Shown: positions 7,725 through 15,197 of the stretch, in pieces
Position numbering within the stretch: position 1 is the first letter of the stretch
How the letters are laid out: every line of letters starts with the position of its first letter
Assembly (NCBI GenBank): GCA_021323815.1
Contig: JAJPKG010000104.1
Span: 1 to 23,132, forward strand
Length of the DNA: 23,132 bases
Direction of reading: 5' to 3'
Source: Pseudomonadota bacterium
GTDB taxonomy: Bacteria; Chloroflexota; Ktedonobacteria; Ktedonobacterales; JACDGC01
Notes under the pieces: model-generated
Database searches by the model: none
Seen by the model: only the letters and a program-made list of their open reading frames with translations
Told to the model about the DNA's origin: nothing
Program-made: the position numbers and the translations under genes

Positions 7725-8420
7725 ATGACCGCTGATGCCTTGCACAGCCAGATCGCTTATTATCGCGCCCGCGCCGGAGAATATGACGAATGGTTCTATC
7801 GCCGGGGGCGCTATGATCGCGGTCCTGATGATAATGCCGCGTGGTTTGCCGAGGCTGCTGAGGTGATGCAAGCGCTGCACAACATCGGTCCCGTCGGCTC
7901 CGCGCTGGAACTCGCCTGCGGCACAGGCATCTGGACACGCGAACTGGTGCAGATCGCCACTTCTGTCACCGCGCTGGACGCCGCGCCCGAAATGCTGGCG
8001 CTCAACGCGCAAAACGTTCCCGATCCCCGCGTCACGCGCGCCCAGGCGGATCTTTTCACCTGGGAGCCGGACGCACAATTTGATCTGGTGTTCTTCTCAT
8101 TCTGGCTCTCGCACGTTCCTCGTGAGCGCTGTGGCGAATTTTTGTCGCGTGCCGTCCGCGCCGCCCGCCCTGGTGGCCGCATCTTTATCGTGGATTCGCT
8201 GGCCGATGCTGCATCCAGCGCCGCGAACCATGCCACGCATGATCCCGCCGGCACCTTCCACGAACGCAAGCTCAACGATGGGCGCGCTTTCACCATCGTC
8301 AAGGTCTTTTACGATCCGGCAGAGATCGCGTCGTCGCTTGCCGCGCTCGGTTTCGCCGCTGAGGGTCATCGCACCGCTCGTTTCTTCTGGTGGGCGACGG
8401 GAATCAAGGCGGTGGCGTGA
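7725..8420 (+). CDS. Class I SAM-dependent methyltransferase
   Basis: The 231-residue product carries the Rossmann-type SAM-binding signature. Motif I is A-L-E-L-A-C-G-T-G-I-W (near residues 64-74). An acidic end of strand 2 follows (T-A-L-D-A-A-P-E-M-L), then the motif IV-like D-L-V-F-F-S-F-W-L-S-H and A-R-P-G-G-R-I-F-I-V-D (motif VI). This is the layout of small-molecule methyltransferases of the Methyltransf_11/25 type; the substrate cannot be told. AAAGGA lies 10 bases before the ATG. It sits 18 bases after the Pro-rich protein and 70 bases before plsY, all in one direction, so it could be part of a loose operon. Confidence 0.85.
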   Translation: MTADALHSQIAYYRARAGEYDEWFYRRGRYDRGPDDNAAWFAEAAEVMQALHNIGPVGSALELACGTGIWTRELVQIATSVTALDAAPEMLALNAQNVPDPRVTRAQADLFTWEPDAQFDLVFFSFWLSHVPRERCGEFLSRAVRAARPGGRIFIVDSLADAASSAANHATHDPAGTFHERKLNDGRAFTIVKVFYDPAEIASSLAALGFAAEGHRTARFFWWATGIKAVA

Positions 8421-8490
8421 CGATGAACTCGCGTTCCCCGCGCGTTTGTGAGATGATGAGGATACGCAGCTTCAGAAAGAGGGATTCTCC

Positions 8491-9135
8491 ATGACTCAAC
8501 TGAGCATCGCCTTCATCATCTTCGCGTATCTCATCGGCTCGATCCCCTTTTCACACCTGATCACGCGCTGGCGCACAGGGCAGTCGATCTATGATGTGGG
8601 GGAGGGCAACGTGGGGGCGCGCAACGTCTGGTATGTGGTCGGGCGCGGCTGGGGCTTGCTGGCAGGCGCGCTGGATATGCTGAAGGGATTGAGCATCATT
8701 ACCATCGCCTCGCTGCTGGCCCTGCCGCCGCTGGCGGTGTTCTTGGCTGGCATCGCCGTGATGCTGGGACATCAATTCCCGATCTATTTACACTGGCGCG
8801 GCGGCAAAGGGCTGGCCACCGGCGGTGGCGTCATGCTGGGGCTGTCGCCGCTTTCCACGCTGCTTGGCGGGGCGATCATGCTGGTCGCGCTGGCGGTCAT
8901 CCGCGATTTCAACATCAGTCTTGTCCCCACCGTCATTTCCGTCATCTTGCTGCCGATCCTCTTTCATCGCCCGCTGTGGGTGGCGGCATGCGGCGTGGTG
9001 CTGGCGGTGCTGGCCGGCATAAAGAAACTCATCGACCGCGAGCACGAAACCGAGGTGTGGGCCGTGCATCCCTGGCAGGGCAATGCGGTGCCGGGTTTCC
9101 ACCGCAAAGACGCCCCACCGGGCGATGTGCTGTGA
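8491..9135 (+). CDS. plsY: PlsY-family glycerol-3-phosphate acyltransferase homologue
   Basis: PlsY is an integral membrane enzyme that acylates glycerol-3-phosphate with acyl-phosphate, the first step of phospholipid synthesis. The 214-residue protein has the N-terminal G-S-I-P-F, the D-x-L-K-G of the second loop and G-H-Q-F-P-I-Y-L with G-G-K-G-L-A-T (motif 2), and about five to six hydrophobic spans. Motif 1, usually S-G-N-x-G-A-T-N-x-x-R, reads E-G-N-V-G-A-R-N-V-W-Y (residues 38-48), so the usual Ser, Thr and Arg are all changed. AGAGGG lies just before the ATG. It is either a lineage variant that keeps activity by other residues or a relative with another acceptor. Confidence 0.85.
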   Translation: MTQLSIAFIIFAYLIGSIPFSHLITRWRTGQSIYDVGEGNVGARNVWYVVGRGWGLLAGALDMLKGLSIITIASLLALPPLAVFLAGIAVMLGHQFPIYLHWRGGKGLATGGGVMLGLSPLSTLLGGAIMLVALAVIRDFNISLVPTVISVILLPILFHRPLWVAACGVVLAVLAGIKKLIDREHETEVWAVHPWQGNAVPGFHRKDAPPGDVL

Positions 9136-9400
9136 GCACCGAAGGTTCATTCACACACCTGCCACATTTCAGCGCTAGCCTGATAGCATAATAGGGAAGA
9201 GTTGGGCATCCGACACTTTACTCTGAGAAACGGGAGCTTGATGGCGTAGGTCACATGCTGTGTTCCTCCTGTTCTTGCCAGGAATATCTCTTTCCTACGA
9301 AAGTGGCAGCGAATAACGCCGAAAGGCGGGGAATAGTGCGGCCGATAATGCAAAGGGCGCGGCAAAAGTGGCACCAAATGCGGCGGAATAAGGCGGACAA
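9136..9400. other. Non-coding gap after plsY
   Basis: No convincing gene is seen. A possible 85-codon frame on the minus strand has no family resemblance and no ribosome binding site. The right half (about 9305-9400) contains loosely repeated purine-rich GCGGCGGAATAAGGCGG-like runs, perhaps remains of decayed DNA next to the pseudogene. Confidence 0.4.
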
Positions 9401-9774
9401 TCACTCGGTTTTCCGAATGATCCAGCGCGCTCCGCGTCCATGCCCCATTGATTCCACCAATCCTAATTGACGCAAGAAGGCGAGGTTTTCGCGAATAGTT
9501 CGCTCGGCAGCATCTAAGTGGATATGCGACATGAGTTCCGCCAAAGAGGCAGCTTGCAGTACAGATAAGATTTCTAGGAGTTGTCGCTGCAACTCACTGA
9601 GATTGTGCCCGATGCGCAATGGTGCTACGTATCGCGTTGGTCTAAATGTGACTATAACCTCACCAGCCTGGCTGGTAAGGCTGCCGTTGGATATACGGGA
9701 TCATCGATTCGCTCGAAGAGGTTGGGGACGATGCGCCCGGCTATTGGCAAATGATCGCGCACAACGGCGAAAAC
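9401..9774 (-). pseudogene. Remnant of RecG-like/AlbA_2-type ATP-binding regulator
   Basis: Two fragments in different minus-strand frames match successive parts of one family. From 9774 to about 9676 the strand encodes R-D-H-L-P-I-A-G-R-I-V-P-N-L-F-E-R-I-D-D then P-V-Y-P, which in the family runs straight into an A-L-R-E-A-L-x-N-A ATP-binding segment. That segment is absent. Instead, after about 9665 and in another frame, comes G-E-V-I-V-T-F-R-P-T-R-Y-V-A-P and a winged-helix end with A-E-R-T-I-R-E-N-L and G-H-G-R-G-A-R-W. So an internal deletion of something over 100 codons plus a frameshift joined the middle of the gene to its C-terminus, and its N-terminus is gone, replaced by the murC-like leader. 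A 72-codon frame from a TTG at 9619 remains open and could in principle still make an isolated winged-helix domain. Family identity rests on memory of such proteins in related bacteria. Confidence 0.7.
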
Positions 9775-9850
9775 AGTGTACAATGGAGGCGACGAACAGC
9801 ATATCAATGCCGGATCTCCGCCGGCATGGCATAAAGGAGCTTTCGCGCGC

Positions 9851-11347
9851 ATGACACAATCTCCCCCTTCGCCTCACATCTCCCCCGCCGACCTGCGCGG
9901 CAAGCGATTGCACTTCATGGGCATCGGTGGTTCGGGCATCACGTCCGTTGTGCAGATGGCCCTGCTGGAAGGTGCGCACTGCACCGGCTGCGAGCAGACC
10001 CTTTCCAGCGCCACCGAGTGGATCGCCGCGAAAGGCGTTCCCGTAGTGGAAGGCCACAGCCCCAGCCACCTGGATGACGGCGTGGACATTCTGATCATCG
10101 TTCCCGCCGTGATGAAGCTGGATAAGAATAATCCCGAAGTTGTCGAAGCCAGACGGCGCGGGATTCCGGTCATCGACTGGCAGGCGGTGCTGGGCGCGTT
10201 CATGGCCGGCAAGTTCGGCATCTCGGTGGCCGGCGTGCATGCCAAAGGCACGGTGACGGCGATGATCTCGCAGATCCTCATCGAAGCGGGCATGGACCCC
10301 ACCTGCGAGGTCGGCGCGATGGTGCCACGCTGGCAAGGCAACGTGCGCATGGGAGCGAGCGATTATTTCGTCAACGAAGCCGACGAATTCAACCTCAACT
10401 TCCTGCACTATCACCCGCGTCTGGCCGTCATCACCAGCATCGAGTTCGAGCACCCGGAGTTTTTCAACAACTATGAGGAACTCAAAGACGGCTTCGACGC
10501 CTTCGTTGCCGGCATGGACTTCGACGGCAACTGGGATCTGCCCACCACGCTCGTCGTGAACTGGGATAGCCCAGGCTGCCGCGAACTGCGCGACCGCATG
10601 GCCGCGTGGCCTGGTCGCCTCATCACCTATTCTCTGGAAGGCGACGCGGATTACATGGGCGACGACGTGCAGCTTGAGGGCGAAACCTCGTTTCATGCCC
10701 GCGACGCCAAAGGCAACGACCTGGGCCGTTTCACCCTGCCGCTGCCGGGGCGCTTCAACGTGGAAAACGCGCTGGGGGCCATCGCTGCCACCCGCGAGCT
10801 GGGCATCGATCCGGAAATCATCCGCCGCACGCTGGCGAATTACGGCGGGGTGTATCGCCGCTTCCAGGTAACGCAAGCGGCCAATACCATCACCGTCATC
10901 GATGATTACGCGCATCATCCCACCGCCATCGAGGTCACGCTGGACGCCATTCGCCTGCGCTTCCCCAAGCGGCGGCTCATCGCCACCTTCCAGCCGCACA
11001 TGTTCACGCGCCTGAAAACGTTCTTAGAAGACTTCTCACATTCCTTCGGCGCGGCGGATGACGTGGTGATCGTGGATGTCTTCCCCGCTCGTGAGCGTGA
11101 CACCGGCATGATTCACGCGCGCGATCTCGTCGCTGCCATCCAACGCGACCGCGCTTTCGCCGGGCAGCCGGATCGCGTGCATTACGGCGGATCGCTGGAC
11201 CAGACGCGCGATCTGCTGGCACGGCTGGTGCAACCCGGCGACGTGCTGGCCATGCTCGGTTCGGGCAGCGTCTACCAAATCTCCGGCAAGCTCCTGCGCT
11301 CGCCCGATTTCGCCGGCTTCGACCCCGACGCGCGGATCGACCATTAA
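9851..11347 (+). CDS. MurC/Mpl-like Mur ligase
   Basis: Mur ligases use ATP to join UDP-MurNAc to L-alanine (MurC) or to a tripeptide (Mpl). The 498-residue protein begins at an ATG with AAGGAG (9834-9839) upstream, although the frame is open earlier. It shows the N-terminal H-F-M-G-I-G-G-S-G nucleotide-sugar loop (21-29), I-D-D-Y-A-H-H-P-T, F-Q-P-H-M-F-T-R and the C-terminal P-G-D-V-L-A-M-L-G-S-G-S. The P-loop, normally G-T-H-G-K-T-T-T, is G-V-H-A-K-G-T-V (128-135): the Lys remains but the preceding Gly and following Thr are changed. The segment N-E-A-D-E-F-N-L-N-F (175-184) and I-E-F-E-H-P-E-F-F resemble Mpl more than MurC. Position before murB suggests a MurC role. The family is certain, the exact substrate is not, so no symbol is given. 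Confidence 0.85.
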   Translation: MTQSPPSPHISPADLRGKRLHFMGIGGSGITSVVQMALLEGAHCTGCEQTLSSATEWIAAKGVPVVEGHSPSHLDDGVDILIIVPAVMKLDKNNPEVVEARRRGIPVIDWQAVLGAFMAGKFGISVAGVHAKGTVTAMISQILIEAGMDPTCEVGAMVPRWQGNVRMGASDYFVNEADEFNLNFLHYHPRLAVITSIEFEHPEFFNNYEELKDGFDAFVAGMDFDGNWDLPTTLVVNWDSPGCRELRDRMAAWPGRLITYSLEGDADYMGDDVQLEGETSFHARDAKGNDLGRFTLPLPGRFNVENALGAIAATRELGIDPEIIRRTLANYGGVYRRFQVTQAANTITVIDDYAHHPTAIEVTLDAIRLRFPKRRLIATFQPHMFTRLKTFLEDFSHSFGAADDVVIVDVFPARERDTGMIHARDLVAAIQRDRAFAGQPDRVHYGGSLDQTRDLLARLVQPGDVLAMLGSGSVYQISGKLLRSPDFAGFDPDARIDH

Positions 11348-11358
11348 TGGGGAAAGGG

Positions 11359-11526
11359 GGACGGGAACGCGAAGAGCACGAAAATTAAAAAAGAAGAAGC
11401 GCGAAGGCTTTTAACAGTGTATCTGTAAGAGCAACCCCTTATGGTTGCCTTTGTTCAGTCACTGCCTATTTTCTTCCTCAAGCTTCGCGTCACTTCGTTA
11501 TCTTCGCGGCCTTCGTGTTCCCGTCC
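11359..11526. mobile_element. MITE-like inverted-repeat element between the Mur ligase gene and murB
   Basis: GGACGGGAAC at 11359-11368 is matched exactly by its reverse complement at 11517-11526, and similarity continues inward for roughly 40 bases with mismatches (CGAAG-n-GC-n-CGAA-n-AT on both arms). The element is about 168 bp, codes for nothing and fills the gap almost completely. An internal GCAACC-CCTTAT-GGTTGC hairpin is present. No target duplication was recognised. Confidence 0.45.
11431..11456 (+). terminator. Candidate terminator hairpin
   Basis: GCAACC (11431-11436) and GGTTGC (11443-11448) form a 6-bp stem followed by CTTTGTTC, a short T-rich run. It would end transcription from the Mur ligase gene, but it is weak and lies within the inverted-repeat element. 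Confidence 0.3.
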
Positions 11527-11536
11527 TTGATGATCT

Positions 11537-12577
11537 ATGTTGACGTTTGAAGAAGCAGCCTTGCGCGAGTGGGGCGTCACCACGCGGCTGAAACTTGAGG
11601 AGCCGCTGGCGAAGCATGGCACCTTCGCCGTGGGCGGGCCAGCGGAAGTGTGGTTCGCCGCCGCGACTGAGCCGGAGTTACTGGGCATCATCCGCATGGC
11701 GCAGGACTATGAGCGCCCGTTGCTGTTTGCCGGCAACGGCACCAATGTGCTCTATGCCGACGCGGGCGCGAAGGGCGCGGTGGTGCGCGTTAGCCCCGAA
11801 CAGTGGTATCTGACCGAGGTGGACCGCAAGGCCGGGACGGCACAACTGGTGATCGGCGCGGGCGTGAGCCTGCCCAAGCTGGTGAACGATCTGGCCAACA
11901 TGGGCTGGGCCGGACTGGAATGGGGCGCGGGCGTGCCCGGCACCATCGGCGGCGGCGTGGTGAGCAACGCGGGCTGTCATGGCATGTGCATCGGGGACAG
12001 CATCCTTTCGGCGCGCGTGCTGTCGTTGCGCGATGCCAGCCACCCGGAATTTTTCGAGCTGCCAAAAGAAGAATTGGGGTTAGGCTATCGTCGCAGCCGC
12101 TTTCGCCAGCACCGCGAGATCGCTTTCGATGCCGCCGGGCGACCCATCGCCCCGCGCCGCGAATTGATTGATCCGGTCGAGATCATCACCGGCGCGACGT
12201 TTGCCTTGCGCATGGACAATCCTGAGGCGATCAAGGCGCGGGTGGCGCACTTCAAGCAGCACCGCAAGGATACACAGCCGCCACAGCCCAGCGCCGGCTC
12301 GGTCTTCAAGAATCCCCCCGGCGATTATGCCGGGCGGCTGGTGGAATCCGTCGGGCTGAAGGGACACCGCATCGGCAACGCCGCCATCTCGGCCAAACAC
12401 GCCAACTTCATCGTCAATCTTGGCGGCGCAACGGCAGAAGATATTGTGTCGTTGATCACGCTGGCGCGCAACACCGTGTTGGAACGACACGGCATTGCCC
12501 TGGAACTGGAAGTGGAGCTGCGCGGCGATTGGGACGAGACCGCTAGCGCAATGCGCTATAATACAGCTGACGCATGA
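11537..12577 (+). CDS. murB: UDP-N-acetylenolpyruvoylglucosamine reductase
   Basis: MurB is the FAD enzyme that reduces UDP-GlcNAc-enolpyruvate to UDP-MurNAc with NADPH, the step just before MurC. The 346-residue protein has the FAD-binding A-V-G-G-P-A and G-N-G-T-N-V-L, G-L-E-W-G-A-G-V-P-G-T-I-G-G-G and N-A-G-C-H. Y-R-R-S-R-F and the catalytic-Ser motif P-S-A-G-S-V-F-K-N-P follow, then L-K-G-H-R-I-G and the C-terminal L-E-L-E-V-E-L-R-G with the conserved Glu. The segment after Y-R-R-S-R-F (about residues 190-215) looks longer than usual. The ATG at 11537 has no good ribosome binding site. It follows the Mur ligase gene, the common murC-murB order, though the gap is filled by an inverted-repeat element. 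Confidence 0.95.
   Translation: MLTFEEAALREWGVTTRLKLEEPLAKHGTFAVGGPAEVWFAAATEPELLGIIRMAQDYERPLLFAGNGTNVLYADAGAKGAVVRVSPEQWYLTEVDRKAGTAQLVIGAGVSLPKLVNDLANMGWAGLEWGAGVPGTIGGGVVSNAGCHGMCIGDSILSARVLSLRDASHPEFFELPKEELGLGYRRSRFRQHREIAFDAAGRPIAPRRELIDPVEIITGATFALRMDNPEAIKARVAHFKQHRKDTQPPQPSAGSVFKNPPGDYAGRLVESVGLKGHRIGNAAISAKHANFIVNLGGATAEDIVSLITLARNTVLERHGIALELEVELRGDWDETASAMRYNTADA
12534..12562 (+). promoter_or_regulatory. Candidate promoter for lgt inside the 3' end of murB
   Basis: A perfect TATAAT lies at 12557-12562, 31 bases before the lgt start. The -35 region at standard spacing is poor (ACGAGA); a TTGGGA at 12529-12534 would leave a 22-base spacer. The -10 box may let lgt be transcribed separately from murB. 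Confidence 0.35.
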
Positions 12578-12593
12578 ATCAGGAGATCGCTCT

Positions 12594-13682
12594 ATGTTCG
12601 CTGCTGCCCTCGCGCATCTGCCGCTGAGTTATATCGTCATCAACCTGAACCCCATCGCCGTGCAACTCGGCAACCTGGGCATTCACTGGTACGGCCTGGC
12701 GTATGTGCTGGCCATCAGCGTGGCGCTGTGGGCCATCTTGCGCTATGCGGATGCGCTGGGCATCGCGCGTGAACACATATGGAATATTTTCCTGTGGACC
12801 GCCATCGCCGCGTTAATCGGAGGCCGGCTCTACTTCGTCATCCAGCAGCCGGATCTGGTGGAACATTACTTGAAAGAGCCGATGAATATCATCGCGGTGT
12901 GGAATGGCGGCATGGCGTTTTTCGGTGCCATCTTCTTAGGCGCGCCAACGGCAGGATATCTGGCGTGGAAAGCCGGCCTCTCGCCGTGGATCGCCTTTGA
13001 CATCGGCGCGTTCTTCGCCGCCGTCGGGCAGATGTTTGGTCGCCTGGGCAATCTGGTGAACGGCGACATCGTGGGCTATCCGGCAGGGCACCCGCTCATT
13101 CCCGGCAACGTCTGCCCCAACGCGCCCTGCATCGGCTACGTCAGCGATCCGCACGTCTTGCCCTGGGCAACGGCATATCTGAATCCGGGATCATTCGTTG
13201 CTGAGCGCGGCGTGCCTTACCACCCGGCAGCGGCGTATGAGATCATCATCAATCTCATTACCCTGGCGATTCTCTATCCCTTGCGGCTGATCTTGCCCAG
13301 ACGCATCAGCGCCGGCACGTTCTTCTGCCTGTATGTCGCGCTCTATTCCGTTGGCCAGTTCATCATCTTCTTCGCGCGTTCGAACGTCTTCGTCTCGTTC
13401 CTGGGCATCACCACGCTTAAGCAGGCGCAGTGGACGGCGATCTTCACCTTCATCGGCGTCGTGTTGTTTTATTGGTTTGTGGTGCGCCGCTTCGCCAAGC
13501 CATGGACCTTTGACCGCGCCCATCCCGCGCCGCCACCCATCACGCAGGAAAAGCCGGTCTTGCTAGCGGGCAAGACGAATAATGGCTCGTTGCCGGTGGA
13601 AAAAAACGGCGCGCGCCCCACACCCCCCAGCCGCGCCCGTCCCACACGCAGCGGCACGGGGGAATCCCGCGCCACGCCCTGA
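12594..13682 (+). CDS. lgt: Lgt-family prolipoprotein diacylglyceryl transferase homologue
   Basis: Lgt moves diacylglycerol from phosphatidylglycerol to the lipobox Cys of preprolipoproteins in the cytoplasmic membrane. The 362-residue protein has several membrane spans and the signatures I-H-W-Y-G-L-A-Y (30-37), G-G-R-L-Y-F-V, W-N-G-G-M, G-R-L-G-N-L-V-N-G-D (149-158) and P-Y-H-P-A-A-A-Y-E. Several residues considered important in E. coli Lgt differ: the His of H-G-G is Phe110, the Glu after G-N-x-x-N-G is Asp158, and the R-F-x-x-E pair in the last spans is Gln255 and Phe259. About 50 C-terminal residues form a basic, Pro-rich cytoplasmic tail. The start at 12594 follows CAGGAGA; upstream in-frame codons overlap murB. 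It may be a divergent true Lgt or a paralogue with another role. Confidence 0.8.
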   Translation: MFAAALAHLPLSYIVINLNPIAVQLGNLGIHWYGLAYVLAISVALWAILRYADALGIAREHIWNIFLWTAIAALIGGRLYFVIQQPDLVEHYLKEPMNIIAVWNGGMAFFGAIFLGAPTAGYLAWKAGLSPWIAFDIGAFFAAVGQMFGRLGNLVNGDIVGYPAGHPLIPGNVCPNAPCIGYVSDPHVLPWATAYLNPGSFVAERGVPYHPAAAYEIIINLITLAILYPLRLILPRRISAGTFFCLYVALYSVGQFIIFFARSNVFVSFLGITTLKQAQWTAIFTFIGVVLFYWFVVRRFAKPWTFDRAHPAPPPITQEKPVLLAGKTNNGSLPVEKNGARPTPPSRARPTRSGTGESRATP

Positions 13683-13699
13683 CGAGCCACTGCGAGATC

Positions 13700-13741
13700 G
13701 CCGGGGGCAAGATTCCCCCGGCTCGGAAAAGAAGCCCCTTT
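13700..13741. repeat. Dispersed palindromic repeat, copy 2
   Basis: GCCGGGGG (13700-13707) and CCCCCGGC (13715-13722) form a perfect 8-bp stem with a CAAGATT loop, followed by TCGGAAAAGAAGCCCCTTT. The flank matches copy 3 at 21385-21400 closely. It lies between converging genes just after the lgt stop and, with its trailing CCCCTTT, might also help termination. Confidence 0.65.
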
Positions 13742-13763
13742 GGCCTATTTCGTGATCCAGCGA

Positions 13764-15197
13764 TCAGCTGGTGAAGTTGCTTTCGGCTTGCAAGATGAGC
13801 GTTTGGGGTTGGCCTGGACTGGTGGAATAAGCCACCACGCCGTTGTTGAACATGAAGAACGTGCCGGTGCTGATTGGGCGGTGCAAGACGCAATCCCAGA
13901 TGCTGAAACCCAAACTCTCGCTGTTTACAGACAACAGCCGCGCATCTGCACCGGTAAAGGCATCATCGATGCTGGGATAGCTCCTGAGCGGCTCGGAAAA
14001 CAACACGCGCTGCGGCGGCGCAGGTTGATCGGCGTGGTCAATCTCATAATACTTCTCGATGGTGTGGGTATCATCCGGGCGGGTGGCGAAAATAGTCGTG
14101 CCATCCAGCGCAAAATTTGGGCTGATGCCGTTGAAGTAATCAACCAGAGAGGTCACATCGCGCTGTTGCCCCGTCACAACGTTCACGAGCGTCATGGGGT
14201 TTGGCGCGCCCTTGATCTGCCCATTGCCTTCCTCCGCGCTTAAGACATAGGGCCAGCTGATGCTGAAACGCTGCACATTGTTCAGTAGGGTTGTTTGAGC
14301 GCCAGAGGCGATATCAAGGATCAGCAGTCGGCTCTGCGGTGGATTCACGCTGTTTTCTATCAGGCAGATATGCCCATGCGTCACAACGAGACTATCAGGT
14401 AGGTAGCGATTGGCCTCCCCGTCAAATAGGGTGTGGATCTGTCCGGTGGACAGATCGTCATAGGCCAGGGTCTGGTGACTATCCCCTGGCCCCCCGGTGG
14501 GATTATAGCCCCCTACCCAGGCGATGTAGCGACCATCAGTAGCAACGCTGGCATGTGTCCAGTGGCCGGTAGCGAGGGTTTGCACCCGCGCGTCAGGCGC
14601 AGTGATGAGAACGACACTAACCGTAATATCTTGCGGATTCGTCTGAGAGAAAGTGGCGAAGGTCGTGGCAACGACGCCCGCGCCCCCAGGCAGCAATCCC
14701 TGAATAAAATACTTTTTCGTGTCGATATTCAACGCGCGAACGCCCGCTGTGCCCCATGCCTGTGCGGGCGTCAGCGTCTGGGGTGTGGCGGTGGGTTGCG
14801 CCGTTGCGGTGCTGGCGCGCGTCGCCGTCGGGATGAACGAAGTTGGCGGCATCGTGGAATGTTTGGGCGCGAAGAAGAAAAACGCCGCCAGTGCGATCAC
14901 CACCACCGCCGAAACGATGCTGAGCACGGCACTGCGTTGCAAGATGTTCGCCGGCTTGCGCTGCATGCGTTCCAGCATCCCACGCCAGATGCGCCGTTGC
15001 AGATTGGGAATGTGCTGGCGACGGAGTGTGCTGGCAACAGTGGCGAGACCTTGCGCGCGATATCGGCATGCGGCGCAGCGTTCCATGTGATGGCGCAGGT
15101 GGTGCGCTTCTGCTGCGCTCAACAGGCCGTCGTGCCAGTCAGATAGCGTTTGTTCGCTGATATTTTCCGCGCAGGGCGGCAGATGGAACGCACTCAT
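13764..15197 (-). CDS. Membrane anti-sigma factor with ZAS domain and large outer sensor domain
   Basis: The 477-residue protein should hold the adjacent ECF sigma factor inactive at the membrane. Residues 1-50 contain the zinc-binding anti-sigma motif H-x3-C-x2-C (H37, C41, C44). One membrane span lies near residues 87-110 (A-V-L-S-I-V-S-A-V-V-V-I-A-L-A-A-F). A Thr/Pro/Ala linker follows, then about 330 residues rich in beta-strand-like repeats (G-R-Y-I-A-W-V, L-L-I-L-D-I-A-S-G) resembling a WD40/TolB-type propeller, predicted to be outside the membrane. Its start codon overlaps the sigma stop by four bases (ATGA at 15194-15197), so the two are translationally coupled. Unlike common small anti-sigma factors, the sensor part is very large. 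The signal sensed is unknown. Confidence 0.85.
   Translation of the reverse strand: MSAFHLPPCAENISEQTLSDWHDGLLSAAEAHHLRHHMERCAACRYRAQGLATVASTLRRQHIPNLQRRIWRGMLERMQRKPANILQRSAVLSIVSAVVVIALAAFFFFAPKHSTMPPTSFIPTATRASTATAQPTATPQTLTPAQAWGTAGVRALNIDTKKYFIQGLLPGGAGVVATTFATFSQTNPQDITVSVVLITAPDARVQTLATGHWTHASVATDGRYIAWVGGYNPTGGPGDSHQTLAYDDLSTGQIHTLFDGEANRYLPDSLVVTHGHICLIENSVNPPQSRLLILDIASGAQTTLLNNVQRFSISWPYVLSAEEGNGQIKGAPNPMTLVNVVTGQQRDVTSLVDYFNGISPNFALDGTTIFATRPDDTHTIEKYYEIDHADQPAPPQRVLFSEPLRSYPSIDDAFTGADARLLSVNSESLGFSIWDCVLHRPISTGTFFMFNNGVVAYSTSPGQPQTLILQAESNFTS

Noticed and set aside
9147..9404. Minus-strand 85-codon frame after plsY
   Set aside because: It has no ribosome binding site and no family resemblance, and lies in DNA that looks decayed.
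9779..9784. TACAAT as a -10 box for the Mur ligase gene
   Set aside because: No acceptable -35 is found at 16-18 bases; the nearest TTGGCA (9744-9749) leaves a 29-base spacer.
9701..10999. Long minus-strand open frame of 432 codons
   Set aside because: It is antisense to the Mur ligase, His/Asp/Val-rich in the way of GC-rich shadow frames, and has no family resemblance.
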